Origin: Chlamydoabsidia padenii
Taxonomy: Eukaryota > Mucoromycota > Mucoromycetes > Mucorales > Cunninghamellaceae
Assembly (NCBI GenBank): GCA_025330725.1
Contig: JAIWND010000008.1
Span: 682,001 to 746,000, forward strand
Direction: 5' to 3'
DNA: 64,000 bases
Shown here: positions 33,092-44,500 of the stretch, in pieces
Layout of the letters: every line of letters starts with the position of its first letter
Position numbering within the stretch: position 1 is the stretch's first letter
Program-made: the position numbers and the translations under genes
Notes under the pieces: generated by a model
Databases searched by the model: none
Told to the model about the DNA's origin: nothing
The model's input: only the letters and a program-made list of their open reading frames with translations

Positions 33092-34125
33092 GCCAGGTGT
33101 CTCTTCTTTCCGCCATCCTTCTTCCACGCCCCGTATGTATTCTACAGAGGCTTCAACGATTTCAAATCAAACATTAATGAAGATAGGTGTTTCATCGGGA
33201 CTGCATCCGATTTTTTTTTAATCATCCGGGGCATTATTGCAGCGCTATCCAAAACTGCATCAATTTGGGAAGTTTTATCATTTCCAAAAGACAAAATAGG
33301 CTGTCCACGGGTACTAACTGACTGTTTGCTTTCTTTTCCTATGTATCATTGCTTTCAATCATTCCTTTCTTAAACACCGTCTATTTTATTGTTTATTTTA
33401 CTTATTTTAATAAAACTGGTATAAAGTTAACTACTAGTCTTATTCACCTCTATTACTTTTAGTTTATTCAATAGTTTACTGTAATTCATAAATATACCCC
33501 TTCCCCACCTACTAAAAGCGAAATAAAGTTTTATGATGTTGATTGTTTTTTTATTGATACGTGTTTTGGGAGTGTCAGGAACATAATGCAATATCGTCGT
33601 GTGCCCTTATTTTAAACCCCGACACAACAGGATGCCTTATTGTGTACATACTTCTATTTGGTACAGTACAATCAGTTTGCAAACTTGTTTCCATCTTGTC
33701 AAACCCTATCACACCATCATCAACAGGTTTGGCTTAGCTCTGCTTGAAGTTGAGTTGCTGGTAAATGTGATCAGACTATCTTGTTGGCGGGAGATAGTGG
33801 AATAAATATGAACCATCTTATCTTTTAGTTGTGAGTTTCAAAGTGGTAATAAAGTTGATGTCAAGAACTCAAAATCGAATCGCTTCCATGGTTTGCACAA
33901 CACGAGAGGTCACATGCAAGGGCTTCAACCAATGTGTATGTTCCATTTCGAAGCTTGGTTTGAATTCAGCATACATTTGTAACTCCCGATTTCGGGGTGT
34001 GAAAGTTTCTTTTTTATTTCAACTTACTTATTCCCTTTTTGCTCCTTCTTCTTTTTCTTCTTCTTCCTTTCTTTTTTTATATTCTTCTTTGTTACTAATC
34101 CCAGTATCAACTTTATACATAAACT
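32311..34125. other. Gene-poor stretch before the MYND gene
   Basis: No gene is supported. It contains recurring-motif copies at 32697-32710 (TTTGAAATCCCGCC) and 33610-33622 (TTTTAAACCCCGA), a T30 run at about 33061-33090 and a pyrimidine-rich leader (34035-34090). A palindromic CCCGATTTCGGG is near 33984-33995, about 130 nt before the MYND start. Confidence 0.5.
32697..32710 (-). promoter_or_regulatory. Recurring motif copy
   Basis: TTTGAAATCCCGCC on the plus strand in gene-poor DNA. Confidence 0.45.
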
Positions 34126-34959
34126 ATGCCTTCTATTTTAATTCAACCTACCACATCTCAAGTCATTACGGTACCCTCCTTTGACAATGAAAAAAGTCTC
34201 AAGTCATCATTACCCCTGGGCCAGGATCGAACCAAAACAGGTACACATCAACATACAAATGCAGGTTTATTGTCAAGTAGCAAACTTAATGGTGATGGTT
34301 ATGAAGAAGATGATCTACTTGTCAAGATGTTGGTGTCTTTACATCAGCAACCAAACCCGGTGATGGATGAAAGTGGGTTACACCTGGTCTCTCTCTCTAC
34401 GGAACGTATATTACTCCATCTGGAAGATCTAGTTGCTGTTGAATCTCTATGTCAAGCATTGTGGGAACTGGGTAAACGGCTTAAGCAAATCATTGGTGGT
34501 GGTGATGATGCGGTGTACGGAAAGGCAATGCGGGTGACGATCTATCATTGTCGTGCCGCCATACATTATAGTCAAAAGGATTGGATTCGGTTGATTGATG
34601 ATTGTCGAAAATGCCTTGCTATCGATTTGACAAACTCCGTACTCATGCAATCTGATTCTCTATTATTGCAAAAGGTGGGCTTGTTACAAGAACATGCGCG
34701 GTCTATGTTGGAACAAGGATTACAATGCCGTCATCGTCGACACAGATTTCCTTCAAGTGGATCCTCTTCATCTATTGCTAGCAGTAATCGCTCCTCCTCC
34801 TCTTCGTCCTCTTCACCAAAATTGATGGTTTGCTCTTTTTGCTCAGTGGAAAAAAGAGCCATGCCGGTCTGTGCTCAATGTAAAATCCAAACGTATTGTG
34901 GTATCAAGTGCTTGAAACAAGACAAATCCCGCCATTCTTCCCAATGTCAATCTCCTTAG
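34126..34959 (+). CDS. MYND-type zinc-finger protein
   Basis: An intronless frame gives 277 aa. The N-terminal 70 residues are low-complexity. A central helical region (about 75-190, with LLVKMLVSLHQQ and RVTIYHCRAAIHYSQKDW) resembles TPR-like repeats. A Ser-rich linker follows and then a C-terminal MYND finger with the right spacing: C-x2-C (CSFC), C-x2-C (CAQC), Y-C-x3-C (YCGIKC) and H-x3-C at the end (HSSQC). MYND fingers bind short proline-containing peptides and often recruit repressors. The partner is unknown. It is the only clear protein gene in the repeat-rich middle of the window. The coding sequence itself contains one motif core (34924-34931). Confidence 0.8.
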   Translation: MPSILIQPTTSQVITVPSFDNEKSLKSSLPLGQDRTKTGTHQHTNAGLLSSSKLNGDGYEEDDLLVKMLVSLHQQPNPVMDESGLHLVSLSTERILLHLEDLVAVESLCQALWELGKRLKQIIGGGDDAVYGKAMRVTIYHCRAAIHYSQKDWIRLIDDCRKCLAIDLTNSVLMQSDSLLLQKVGLLQEHARSMLEQGLQCRHRRHRFPSSGSSSSIASSNRSSSSSSSSPKLMVCSFCSVEKRAMPVCAQCKIQTYCGIKCLKQDKSRHSSQCQSP

Positions 34960-35283
34960 ACCCCCTTTTTTTTAATATATACACAAACATAACACATTTA
35001 ACATAACACATTTATATATATACACACTTTACATAGTATCATTATTTTACCTAGACATCTTCAATTATCATATATTTACCTTAAATAAAAATGTTGCCTT
35101 CTCCTAATAAATCTACTTTTCCACGGTTTGGTAACACAAGCTGACATTGGTGCTTTTTTTACTACAGGAACTCCGACTGATGATCAGCTATTTGAAGTGG
35201 ATCCCCGAACTTCTGTAATTTGTTGATTTATGATGATAAATTCCAACTGTTTCAAATGCATTGTTGTTTCAAATATGATTTTA
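34960..35283. other. MYND-gene 3' region
   Basis: This is AT-rich 3' sequence with polyadenylation-like AATAAA near 35083. No gene was seen. Confidence 0.5.
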
Positions 35284-36860
35284 TTATATAATAGTGTAAG
35301 AGTAACTAGTAATCGGATATAACGAGAGTAAAACTAATGCTAAAGGTGATGTTGCAACCAGAAGATAAAAGTTTCTTGTCCACCAAGTGCCGATTGTGTT
35401 TGTGTCAAGCATGAGCGGATAGGTCCGAGCCATTCTGAGTTGCCAATATTTACTGGAATGTTCGTGAGGCCAAGAGTATCGATCTGTCCAACAAATAATA
35501 AATATCCCGCTCTTGTAGTGACAGTCCAAAGCATCCTTTTTCTTTTTCTTTTTTTTTTTTTTTAGTCAGTGGTTCCACATAAGTCTGCCCATACATGTTG
35601 ATGGACCCGAGAGATACCTAGTAGAACTCCAACATTCTAATAATAGAAAGTTGAGAGAAGGAAAAAAAAGTGTCAATAGGTAACCTAAAAACGTGTAATG
35701 TCAAGTTGATGTTACCTGTTTTATGTCCTGCTTTGTCGCCAATAGCCTTCGCACCATAATGTTTCTTCATTAAAGTGAGGATAAAAGTGATGATTCATCC
35801 AGTTTTTTGTGAAGGTAGTGGAGTCCCAACCATTAGAGGAAGCTTCCTGATGGAAAGATAAAAAAAAAAAGTTAACGCAGGGACCAAGATTTGTGCAACA
35901 CCAATCAAAATAAATCCCTCAACATTTTTGACACCGCCATCTCCACATGCCAGGTCCTTTTTTTCTTTACCTTGATCTAAAAGCGTCCATCAAGCTACAA
36001 TGTAGACCATGCACCGAGCTATTTCAGATGATACTTTCAGTGGCCCTAATATAAATGCGTTAGTTGTCATCATAGTATATAAAGGAGAGATAGCTATCAT
36101 TGAAAAAGTCTAAGGGCTTACCTGGAGAGTGGGTGCATTGTCAGTATAAAGGTAGCTGGAGACCAAAACAAGTGAGAGTACAACGCAAATGGCAAATGAT
36201 CTATGTATAATATAAGACACAATTCAATATGAGTAAATGGGATTGAAGCTGTCAGCATATCGAACGACATACAAAAGGCGAATTGAATCATCGAACTTAC
36301 CGCATCACAAAGTCAAGGAGAAGGCCGTGATTAAGTTGATTTCACATAGTTCTAGTTGTTGAATCGAACATGATTTAAATAAAGCACTATACATAAAAAG
36401 GAGGAGAAGGGGTGAGAATTTGACATTTTGTTATTTTTACCTTGTTACCTTCCGGGAGACAGAAATGCCAATGTCTTCCTCTGATGCCTAGTAAGCTGCT
36501 ATTAAAGAAGAAATGCGGTTTAGTATTTCAATGCCAATCACAAACATTCACCAACAACTGTCTTACTCTTTACCTGCATAGAGTCCGAGGTCTATTCGTT
36601 ATAAATTGCAGTCCACCCAGGTACCAGACAAAAGCAAACTGCCAAATAAATGATAAACCCAATTATAATATAAAGAAAACAATAGTTGTGAGTTACAGTT
36701 TATAGAAGAAGACAGGGAAAGTATTACCTGTTAAGTATATGCGCAAGAGTTCAGTTGGTTGTGGGTAGGCGATAGTCAAGAAGAATACATCCAAAGAGCC
36801 AAATGAGGGTGTCATGGATATATACATATAAGCCATAGTTGTTGATTTGGTGGTTAACGC
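35284..36860 (-). pseudogene. Remnants of spliced gene(s), not identified
   Basis: The minus strand carries a series of good splice signals (donors GTAAGT at 36300, GTAAGC at 36121, GTAAAG, GTAACA; pyrimidine-rich acceptors) and protein-like pieces. These include a possible signal peptide MRSFAICVVLSLVLVSSYLY (from ATG 36305, spliced), NGWDSTTFTKNWMNHHFYPH, a membrane-like WTRNFYLLVATSPLALVLL and, further upstream, FAFVWYLGGLQFITNRPRTL. Joining them needs phase shifts or runs into stops at several points. Decay of one or two former genes, or an unusual splicing pattern I could not resolve, would explain this. I do not recognise the family. Transcripts would settle it. Confidence 0.3.
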
Positions 36861-36958
36861 ACTATTGCTGGTAGTGGCGAGAAATAGGAAGAAAGACAAT
36901 TGGAGGCTGTAAAAGTAAAAGAATAAAGAGGGAAAGAAGTGGGAAAAAAGAAAAAGAA

Positions 36959-36974
36959 CGGGGTTTAAACCCTC
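36959..36974. promoter_or_regulatory. Palindromic motif variant
   Basis: ACGGGGTTTAAACCCT is nearly self-complementary. It sits between the leftward gene remnant and the rightward small gene at 37071 (97 nt away). Confidence 0.45.
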
Positions 36975-37070
36975 TCCCCACTTTTTTTTTGGGCATCAAA
37001 TAAGCTCAGTGGCTTTTTTAAACTCAATCAACTTTTTCTTCCTTTCTCTCTTTTTTTCCCATGTCTAATC

Positions 37071-37479
37071 ATGAATACAATTACAACTCTACGCATCTTA
37101 CGCCTTCTTCCACAATACAACATTACTAAACAATTTGTCTCCTCACCATCATACGCCAAACCTGACTCTATCAAGTAACGGTATCACTTTTACCGTCTGA
37201 ACAACCTCACCCATCCGCTCACTAATTCGTTTGACCAAAGGCACTCGGGATCACTCATCATGGAACCCAGCAACTTTGAAGGAAGATGTGACCGACAAAA
37301 GCGAACAATTGACCTTATTCCAAAAACGATTTGGTGATACTAACCTGGGCGATATCATTTGGATTGAAAGCGAAGAAACAATATCTGCAGCTTTGACGAA
37401 GGTAATTGCAAGCGGTGGTACCAAGGTGACTTCTTCAACAAAACCCAGGAAAAAAATAATTTGTAGTTGTAGTATATAG
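37071..37479 (+). CDS. Small mitochondrial-type protein, possibly frameshifted
   Basis: ATG 37071 opens a 34-codon exon with a classic mitochondrial presequence look (MNTITTLRILRLLPQYNITK). A donor AA|GTAACG at 37175, a branch-like CTAAT at 37222 and an acceptor AAAG at 37240 bound a 66-nt intron. The protein-like frame after it (GTRDHSSWNPATLKEDVTDK, open to the stop at 37479) is one nucleotide out of phase with exon 1. The in-phase frame stops at about 37340. The HSSWNP...EDV.D style recalls small fungal mitochondrial proteins known to me only by appearance. It may be a pseudogene, a sequence error or a mis-drawn intron. The promoter has the palindromic motif at 36959-36974. Confidence 0.35.
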
Positions 37480-37691
37480 TTAACAGTTGATAGTTTGGAC
37501 ACTTTGTATAATAAAAAATAGAGGGCAATAGTCCGGTGGACCTTTGACGACTCTCTTCTTATAATGTTAATAATGTGTGTTTGAAAAATGTATACTGACT
37601 AGTGTAGATTATCCTCACTTGTGACAATGTGCGTAAATCATCTGGAGTATGCTGGTAGAGATTCAGGGCATTGATTGAAATCCGCATCTAA

Positions 37692-37705
37692 GGCGGGATT
37701 TCAAA
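37692..37705 (+). promoter_or_regulatory. Recurring motif copy
   Basis: GGCGGGATTTCAAA in gene-poor DNA, 366 nt from an oppositely oriented copy at 38071-38084. Confidence 0.45.
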
Positions 37706-39141
37706 TAAAATAATGCAAGCCAGTACTTTGATTCATGGCGCCAGGACATTTCAAAGGAAAACAGGCATTGTGAAGTACTCATCATTATGTATTAGGCTCC
37801 AAAAATATACAGATACAAACCGAGTTGATTGCTGCGCACGATTAAAGTTTGTTGGCAGGAAACAGCCCAGTAAAGTTGAAGACCGATCTGGTGCTTCTTC
37901 ACAGGGTCTGCTCATCTCACTTCAAATAGCTGCTGGTACGTATAAAGTCAATCGATCTCAACAAAAAGCGGGTACCTATATTTTATAGGTTGTAGAAGAC
38001 AATGGTTTAAAGGACATCTTGATATAATGAAGACTAAAGGAGTGATGTATTCGCATGAATTTGACCTAATTTTGAAATTCCGCCTGTCTTTGAATGTTTG
38101 CCCACGCCGACTCCATGATTGGATCTTTCTGAAAATTGGGTCAGTCAAAGTATAACATAGAAGGAAAAAAAAAACTGAGCTATTCAAAGTATCGATCAAT
38201 TCCAGTCGCCCAAGGCATTAGTTAGGATCATGTGTCAGGCGCATTAGACATAATCAAAATTCGACTTTATCTTTTCAAAAAGAGATGCAACAAAGTATAA
38301 TTTTAGGACAATAGCTTAATCTTAACACTTTGTAGTAACAAAGAGTGCATGCTCAATTGCTAACAATACATACTCCGCCAAATATACATCGTCCACATGA
38401 GATTTATATAACAGCCAATATGATGTATTTACACAATATTGTATTTATTAACAGTGAAAGTGAGTCAAGTAAAAAATAGCAATCATTTACATACATAATC
38501 TCTCTCAAAGGTAAGATGATGCGCTTTGATATACAGCTAACCTTTCGGACGGAACCTTCCGGCTATGATTACGCCTGAACCTTTGTTTTCCATCTCAGGG
38601 GTAAACACACTGAGACTTTCCATTGGCTGCTCAAAGTATAAATCTGGTTATAAGGGTTAAAAAATGCAGCATTAACGGGTTGTCATTTTGACAGTAACAG
38701 TGTTTGCAGATCAACTTGATCATTGAACTTCCTTATTTGGACACAACCGACATTGGAACAGACTTTACACCTTTACGTACAATGATGGCATGTATACATA
38801 AAGCAGTAGCGGATGCAATGAAGGGGGTTTTTTTTTTGTTTTGTTTTTAGAATGGGTGGGGAAGCTCAACATTATATACCATACAATTTACCGGGTCTGG
38901 AAGAAAAAAAAGGGGTTGTGTTACCTCAGTCTTAGAGCGTGATTTCCTGCCCTAGCCGATTAATGCTTGAAAGTGTCTTGTATATGATAAATATACACCC
39001 ACTAAAAAGAGAGCACCATGTTTTTAAAAGATGTTATCATATGATAGTGGTGGACGTGGGGGAGGGACCTCAAATTGTGCACGGTGTGTACAACAAAACA
39101 TAAGCCGAAAAAGGCACTCTCGCCAAAAAAAAAAAAAAAAA

Positions 39142-39153
39142 TCGGGATTTTAA
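39142..39153 (+). promoter_or_regulatory. Recurring motif copy in CSF1 promoter
   Basis: TCGGGATTTTAA, 214 nt upstream of the CSF1 ATG. Confidence 0.5.
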
Positions 39154-39366
39154 AAAGCATTTATTCTTTTACTATTTTTTCTTTTCCCTTTCCCTTTTCT
39201 CTTTCTTTGTTATGAACAATCGTTAAAATACTCTTCGTCTTTTTACTTTATTACTCCTACCTCCTTTTTGTATTAAGCGCTACTTTAACATATCCCTGTG
39301 ATTGTGGTCGCCTTACATTTATCATCATACCACATATCTACAGTACAACGATTAAAACGGCACACC

Positions 39367-39830
39367 ATGGCTTTACATTCAGCTATCGAAACCATTACCA
39401 AAGGAAGTCCTAACATTGGGGACTTGTGGATCTTTATTGTTTGCTGCGTTGTGGTTATCATTGTGGTCCTCTTCTTCCTCTTTTACTTTAATCGGGTCGC
39501 TGCTCGTCTCATCACTCTTATTGCAAACCAATACTTATGGCGGCGATACCAAGCATATATCCAACTAGGTAAGGACCTTCTTCCATTTGATGACTTATAG
39601 TAGCTTCTCTAACTTGTCATTCTTTTTTTAGATTCTATACGGGTGACATTACTGGGCGCACGTATACTTTTTAAAAACTTTCGATACCACTCAACGAATT
39701 GCTCAATCACCGTTGTCAAAGGACACATTACTATACAATATTGGCTCTTCAATGTACAAAAACCAAGTACATCCACCAAAGGTAATGTCCTCTATAAAGC
39801 AATTGATAACTTCAGTATACTCATTAAAAT

Positions 39831-39874
<44 letters not shown>

Positions 39875-41478
39875 TTAATGCGTTTGCATTCACACTATAC
39901 AGATGAAGCCAAGTTACCTTGCCGTGTGGTCTGTAGCTTGGAGGGACTAGAGGGTTTTATTTACAACAATATACCAGTCTACGAACGCATGAAAATCATC
40001 CTAGGGTTGGAAACGGCACCGGAACCTACTCGGCGATCTGATGATACTTTCACTATGAACGGTAATTCCGACTTTGATGTTTTTATCTTTTAATATTGCT
40101 AACTCCCTTTATTACCATATATGACTTTATAGGTACCCCGAGCGTCCAGGATCCAGAAAATCAAACACTATCGGAATCATCTTTGCTACAAAGGCTGGTA
40201 CCTATCCAAATCGAATGTACGACTGGCGCGGTCATTATTGGAAATCAACAATTACAGTCTTATGTCGTGGTGAAAGCAACACAAGCTAGTGGGACTTATT
40301 CAACTGGGCAATCAAGAACTCCTATGGATTATTACAAGGCAACATTGGATCTCATACTACGGAAACCTCAAATCAGTCTGGAAAAGAATGAACATTACAC
40401 ACAGGAAAGCCAAAACATGAATAGTGCCCGACACAATCAGCGGACTAATGGGTAAGTCTAGTACCATCACACTTTTTTTTTTAAAAAAGGGGATATTTGT
40501 ACTTAGTAATATTAATTCTTTTTCCTTTTAACGATTAGATGGTGGATACACGTATGGGGTCTTATTAGAAGGATTCTTTGTATTAGGCCGACCAATTACA
40601 CTAAGAATGAAAAACAAGAAGAACAACATCGCCACCGCTCCACTCTAACTGAATCACACTGTCGTCGACTCTACCAAGATGAATACGCCAAAATCGAAAG
40701 CGTTATGGAATGCAGTCAAATGGCATTGTGCTACTATGCGGATGTTCCAGGTCCTGTCCCGAACACTGTCTTGAATGGTTACACTGGTATTGGTCTTGAC
40801 GTTGGTAATGGGGGTCTTCCTCCTGAATGGGGTTTGCGCCTTTCTCTTTGGAATGCTGTATTCAATTATGGACCTTGGGCTGATAGACAAAGGTAATATA
40901 AAGAGACAAGTAGTGCATGGATGCGGGGTGGTAGTGGTAACGGATGGCTGAATAATTGATTTGCGTGGTGCAATTCTCTTTTTTACTTAGATCATCTATT
41001 CAAGATTACTTCGTCCCAAATGCTCGCCGAACCAATAATCCTACTACTCTTTTGCTACCTGGCGAAACTCGAATCCCGACATCCTTTGACTTCATGGTTG
41101 ACTTTATGACTGATGCAAAAATCCGGGTCCCGACAAAGGAAGCTTCAAAGGTAAAGGGAATAAAGTCATCATCACAAGGATAAAGTTACTAACCTACACT
41201 TACAATGCATGTGATATGAATCACCTTTTTCTTTTTGTTGAACAGGACTGGAAATACACTGGTGATATTCCTGATTTGGACATTGATAAGGATGGTTATT
41301 ATACTCGACCCTATGGCTGGCTAGACATCAAGTTTAAAGAAGGCTCAAGTATCAAAACGACCACTCCCTTTGTAACAAACATCGATGGTTGCGTACCGAG
41401 GTTGGAAATTGATTTTAAAGGGCTCGATGTCACTACAAGTGTCAACTTTGTTAATCTTATTCATGCTGATGGTCTCAA

Positions 41479-41523
<45 letters not shown>

Positions 41524-44500
41524 GGGTGAAAAGGCAAAAAGTATCTAATCACTTGGCCTTTCATTTTTGTAGTTGTGTCTTGATATGGCTACTCCTCTGG
41601 TCTGGAATGAGCACCGCACATGGGTTTTTAATGCAAAACTGAAGAAACCAGAAATCTATTTACTCCGGGATCATGTGTATCTTATTCAAGATCTTATCAA
41701 GGACTGGACTTCGACCCCACCGCCTGATTTGCTCTACTTTGTGCCTATTACCTATGACTTCCAAATGGATATATCTCAAGCAAGCATCTACCTATGCGTA
41801 AACGAACACAATATCATTAACTATCCTAACTCGACAGATGATAATGGTAAGTTATATATATAAAGAAAAGATGACTACTTATGCGCAATACATGACTTAC
41901 CTCCTTTTTAATTGCAGCCTACATTATCTTGTCCCTTCAAAAGGTTAGATTTACCACCTCTCTACCATTTGTCATCTACCAACCAGAAGTCATCTCGATT
42001 AAATATGATGCACAGGTAAATATCTCTCTCTATTACTTTAATCAATGATCCACAACTAAAGATACCCGTCCTTTTTTTATATGTAGTTTGAAAATGTCCG
42101 TGGTGTATTCTCTTTGCAATCCTCACATACATGGAGCTCTTTTATGAGCGAAGAAGATTCTCAATTGGTATCCTGCATGGCACTCTCTTTACAAGGCTCT
42201 TATGAAAGCTACTCCACTACAGATGTTTTACGACATATTGAATCCGCCAATCTACACCTGAAGGTAAGTCGCATATAATCATATAACGGAAATGTGACAG
42301 CAGAAATATATTAACTTTCTTTCTTTCCTTTAACTATAGTTCAACAATGCAGTTGTCAAACTATTTGGAACGGTTCTTCGATATATCTTGATTCTACGCG
42401 ATAACTATGTTGGAAGCTCACTTCATTTTTGCACCATTGATGAATATCGACAACGGCGCGCTGATCCCGAGGCGTACTTGGAAATGCGGAAGAAGGAAGC
42501 AGATGCAAAGGTAAGGAAGTTAATCATGAAATCGGTGGCAATACTAACAAATCTTTCTATTTTACTTGTAGCCCATGTCTGATCCATTTGAACTCTACCT
42601 ACTGGTGGACATTGAAGATGGTGCGCTTATTTTGCCTGAAAACCTATATGAATGTTCTCATTACTCTCAATTGGAATTCCAAGACCTTCAAGTGGAACTT
42701 CGTAATTTGGATATTTATATGGGTAAGAAAAAAAAAAGTACATTATTACCAACGTACTGACCAATATCACTTGTCTTACTTTTGATCCATAGACATGTAT
42801 GTCACCATCAGCCCTATCACCTGGACAAGAGATAGCAATCCTAATACCACAACTAAACGGGGTAACTTTAGGATGAAAAATGCTCGGGATCCCCGTAACT
42901 ATCTTTACATCGACGGTAATAACTCTCCTTTTACATAACTACATTGTACTCATATGATCTGACACTTTTCGATTCCAAATAGAAACCAATATTCACTCAC
43001 ATAGACTCTTTGGGCCTCTACCAGAGACAGCGACTTATCTTTGTCACTGGGAATTCGACATTGGCAGCGTTAAAGGTGAAGTCAAACCTTCTTTTTTGAT
43101 GGGTGCAGCTAGCTATGCGCAAACATTTGTATATAACTTGATCGACGAAGATAATGCGGTATCTACAGACATGGCTCCGGTGGAATATCCTGATGTGACC
43201 TTCCTCAAGGCAAAGATACGAGAAGTCGATATCTACCTGATGACTCAAAACAGCGCATCTTTACTCCAACTACAAAACGGTATCAATGTGGAATTTGATA
43301 ATCTCACAAACGAAAAGTACAATCAACGAGTCGGCATACATCTTCCTATAATATCTTTTACTTGTCTGGCGAATCAAGATCAAACCAACCAACAACAGGT
43401 AATATGGTTACGTGAAAAAAAGAAAAAAGAAAAGGGGCATGAGCTTTTACTCACATTCTTCTTTATTCTCATTTTAGGATACGGATTACTCTTGGGCAGA
43501 AGTGGCTAGGGTGGAACTTGGGCTCAACGTCACCATCTTTCGACATACAAAGGAATGGCAAAAGGTCAGGATGGCGCAGCAAAACTTCCTCCAAGCACAA
43601 GATTATCTTACCGGGCGGTGTACTTCTTTGTATGACAATGATGCTTCATCTAGAGGTATGGCTGTATATAAAGTAGGAAGAACAAGGAAATCTAATCGCC
43701 TTTTGTTTTTCTTTTTAGGCACTCACTCTTCATCAAGAACTACTCATGAACATCATGTCGGTGTGCTATATGCTCCCTTGTTTCGATCCTTCCCAACTCA
43801 AACCAAGTCTGGTACTGAAACCGAAGCTTCGTCTATCTCAACAGAGATCCCGGTGATGGATGCAAGAAGATACTCCTACTCTGGTGACGATCGAAGTATG
43901 ATATCATTCAATGATCAATGGCCGATTACAATGGCTGGCATGGACTCTGAAGATGATAGCATCAGGTAACAAAAAGCAAAATATAACATAATATCATCAA
44001 CAGCAACAAACATGTAAACTAATGTCTTCTTTTATTTGATATAGTCTCCAAGAGGAAACAACATCGATGAAAAGTATGGTATCCAATGCTGATTCTTTCC
44101 ATACGGCGAAATCTGAAGACATCCTCTTCCCGGTTACAAGTATGTCTTCCAATGATTTGGGCACCAACTACTCAAGAAGTTTTGACGAAGGAAGTATTGA
44201 CACCACCAGTGAAGCGGAAAGTGAAGGTAATTCTATATAAAAGTCAATATTTTACGGGATGATTAATTTTTTTTTTAAAAGATAACTATGACTACGGCGA
44301 TATAACTGGGGATGATAATATAGAAAACATGGGCTACACTATCACCGCTATACCACCATCTATTCCTTACAGTGATTACTTGAATCGCTTCGCCGTCAAG
44401 CGGGCTACAAATCAGGTTGGACGGGGACAAACATTCTTCCATCCATACGTGCCTCCCCCTAAAACAACATTTGTCCCTCTGAAGGTAATTACAATTGCAT

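Larger units (their letters stand above)
37480..39366. other. Gene-poor stretch before CSF1
   Basis: No gene is supported. It contains motif copies at 37692-37705 (GGCGGGATTTCAAA) and 38071-38084 (TTTGAAATTCCGCC), facing each other, and at 39142-39153 in the CSF1 promoter. The plus-strand frame at 37713-37988 has a Cys/Arg-rich piece (RVDCCARLKFVGRKQPSK) that might be a transposase-type relic, but support is weak. Confidence 0.5.

Noticed and set aside
33089..33373. Open frame of 94 codons after a T run
   Set aside because: No recognisable composition or splice context; part of it derives from low-complexity sequence.
34924..34931. Motif core inside the MYND coding region
   Set aside because: It encodes a conserved part of the finger region and is a single coding hit, so chance is a sufficient explanation.
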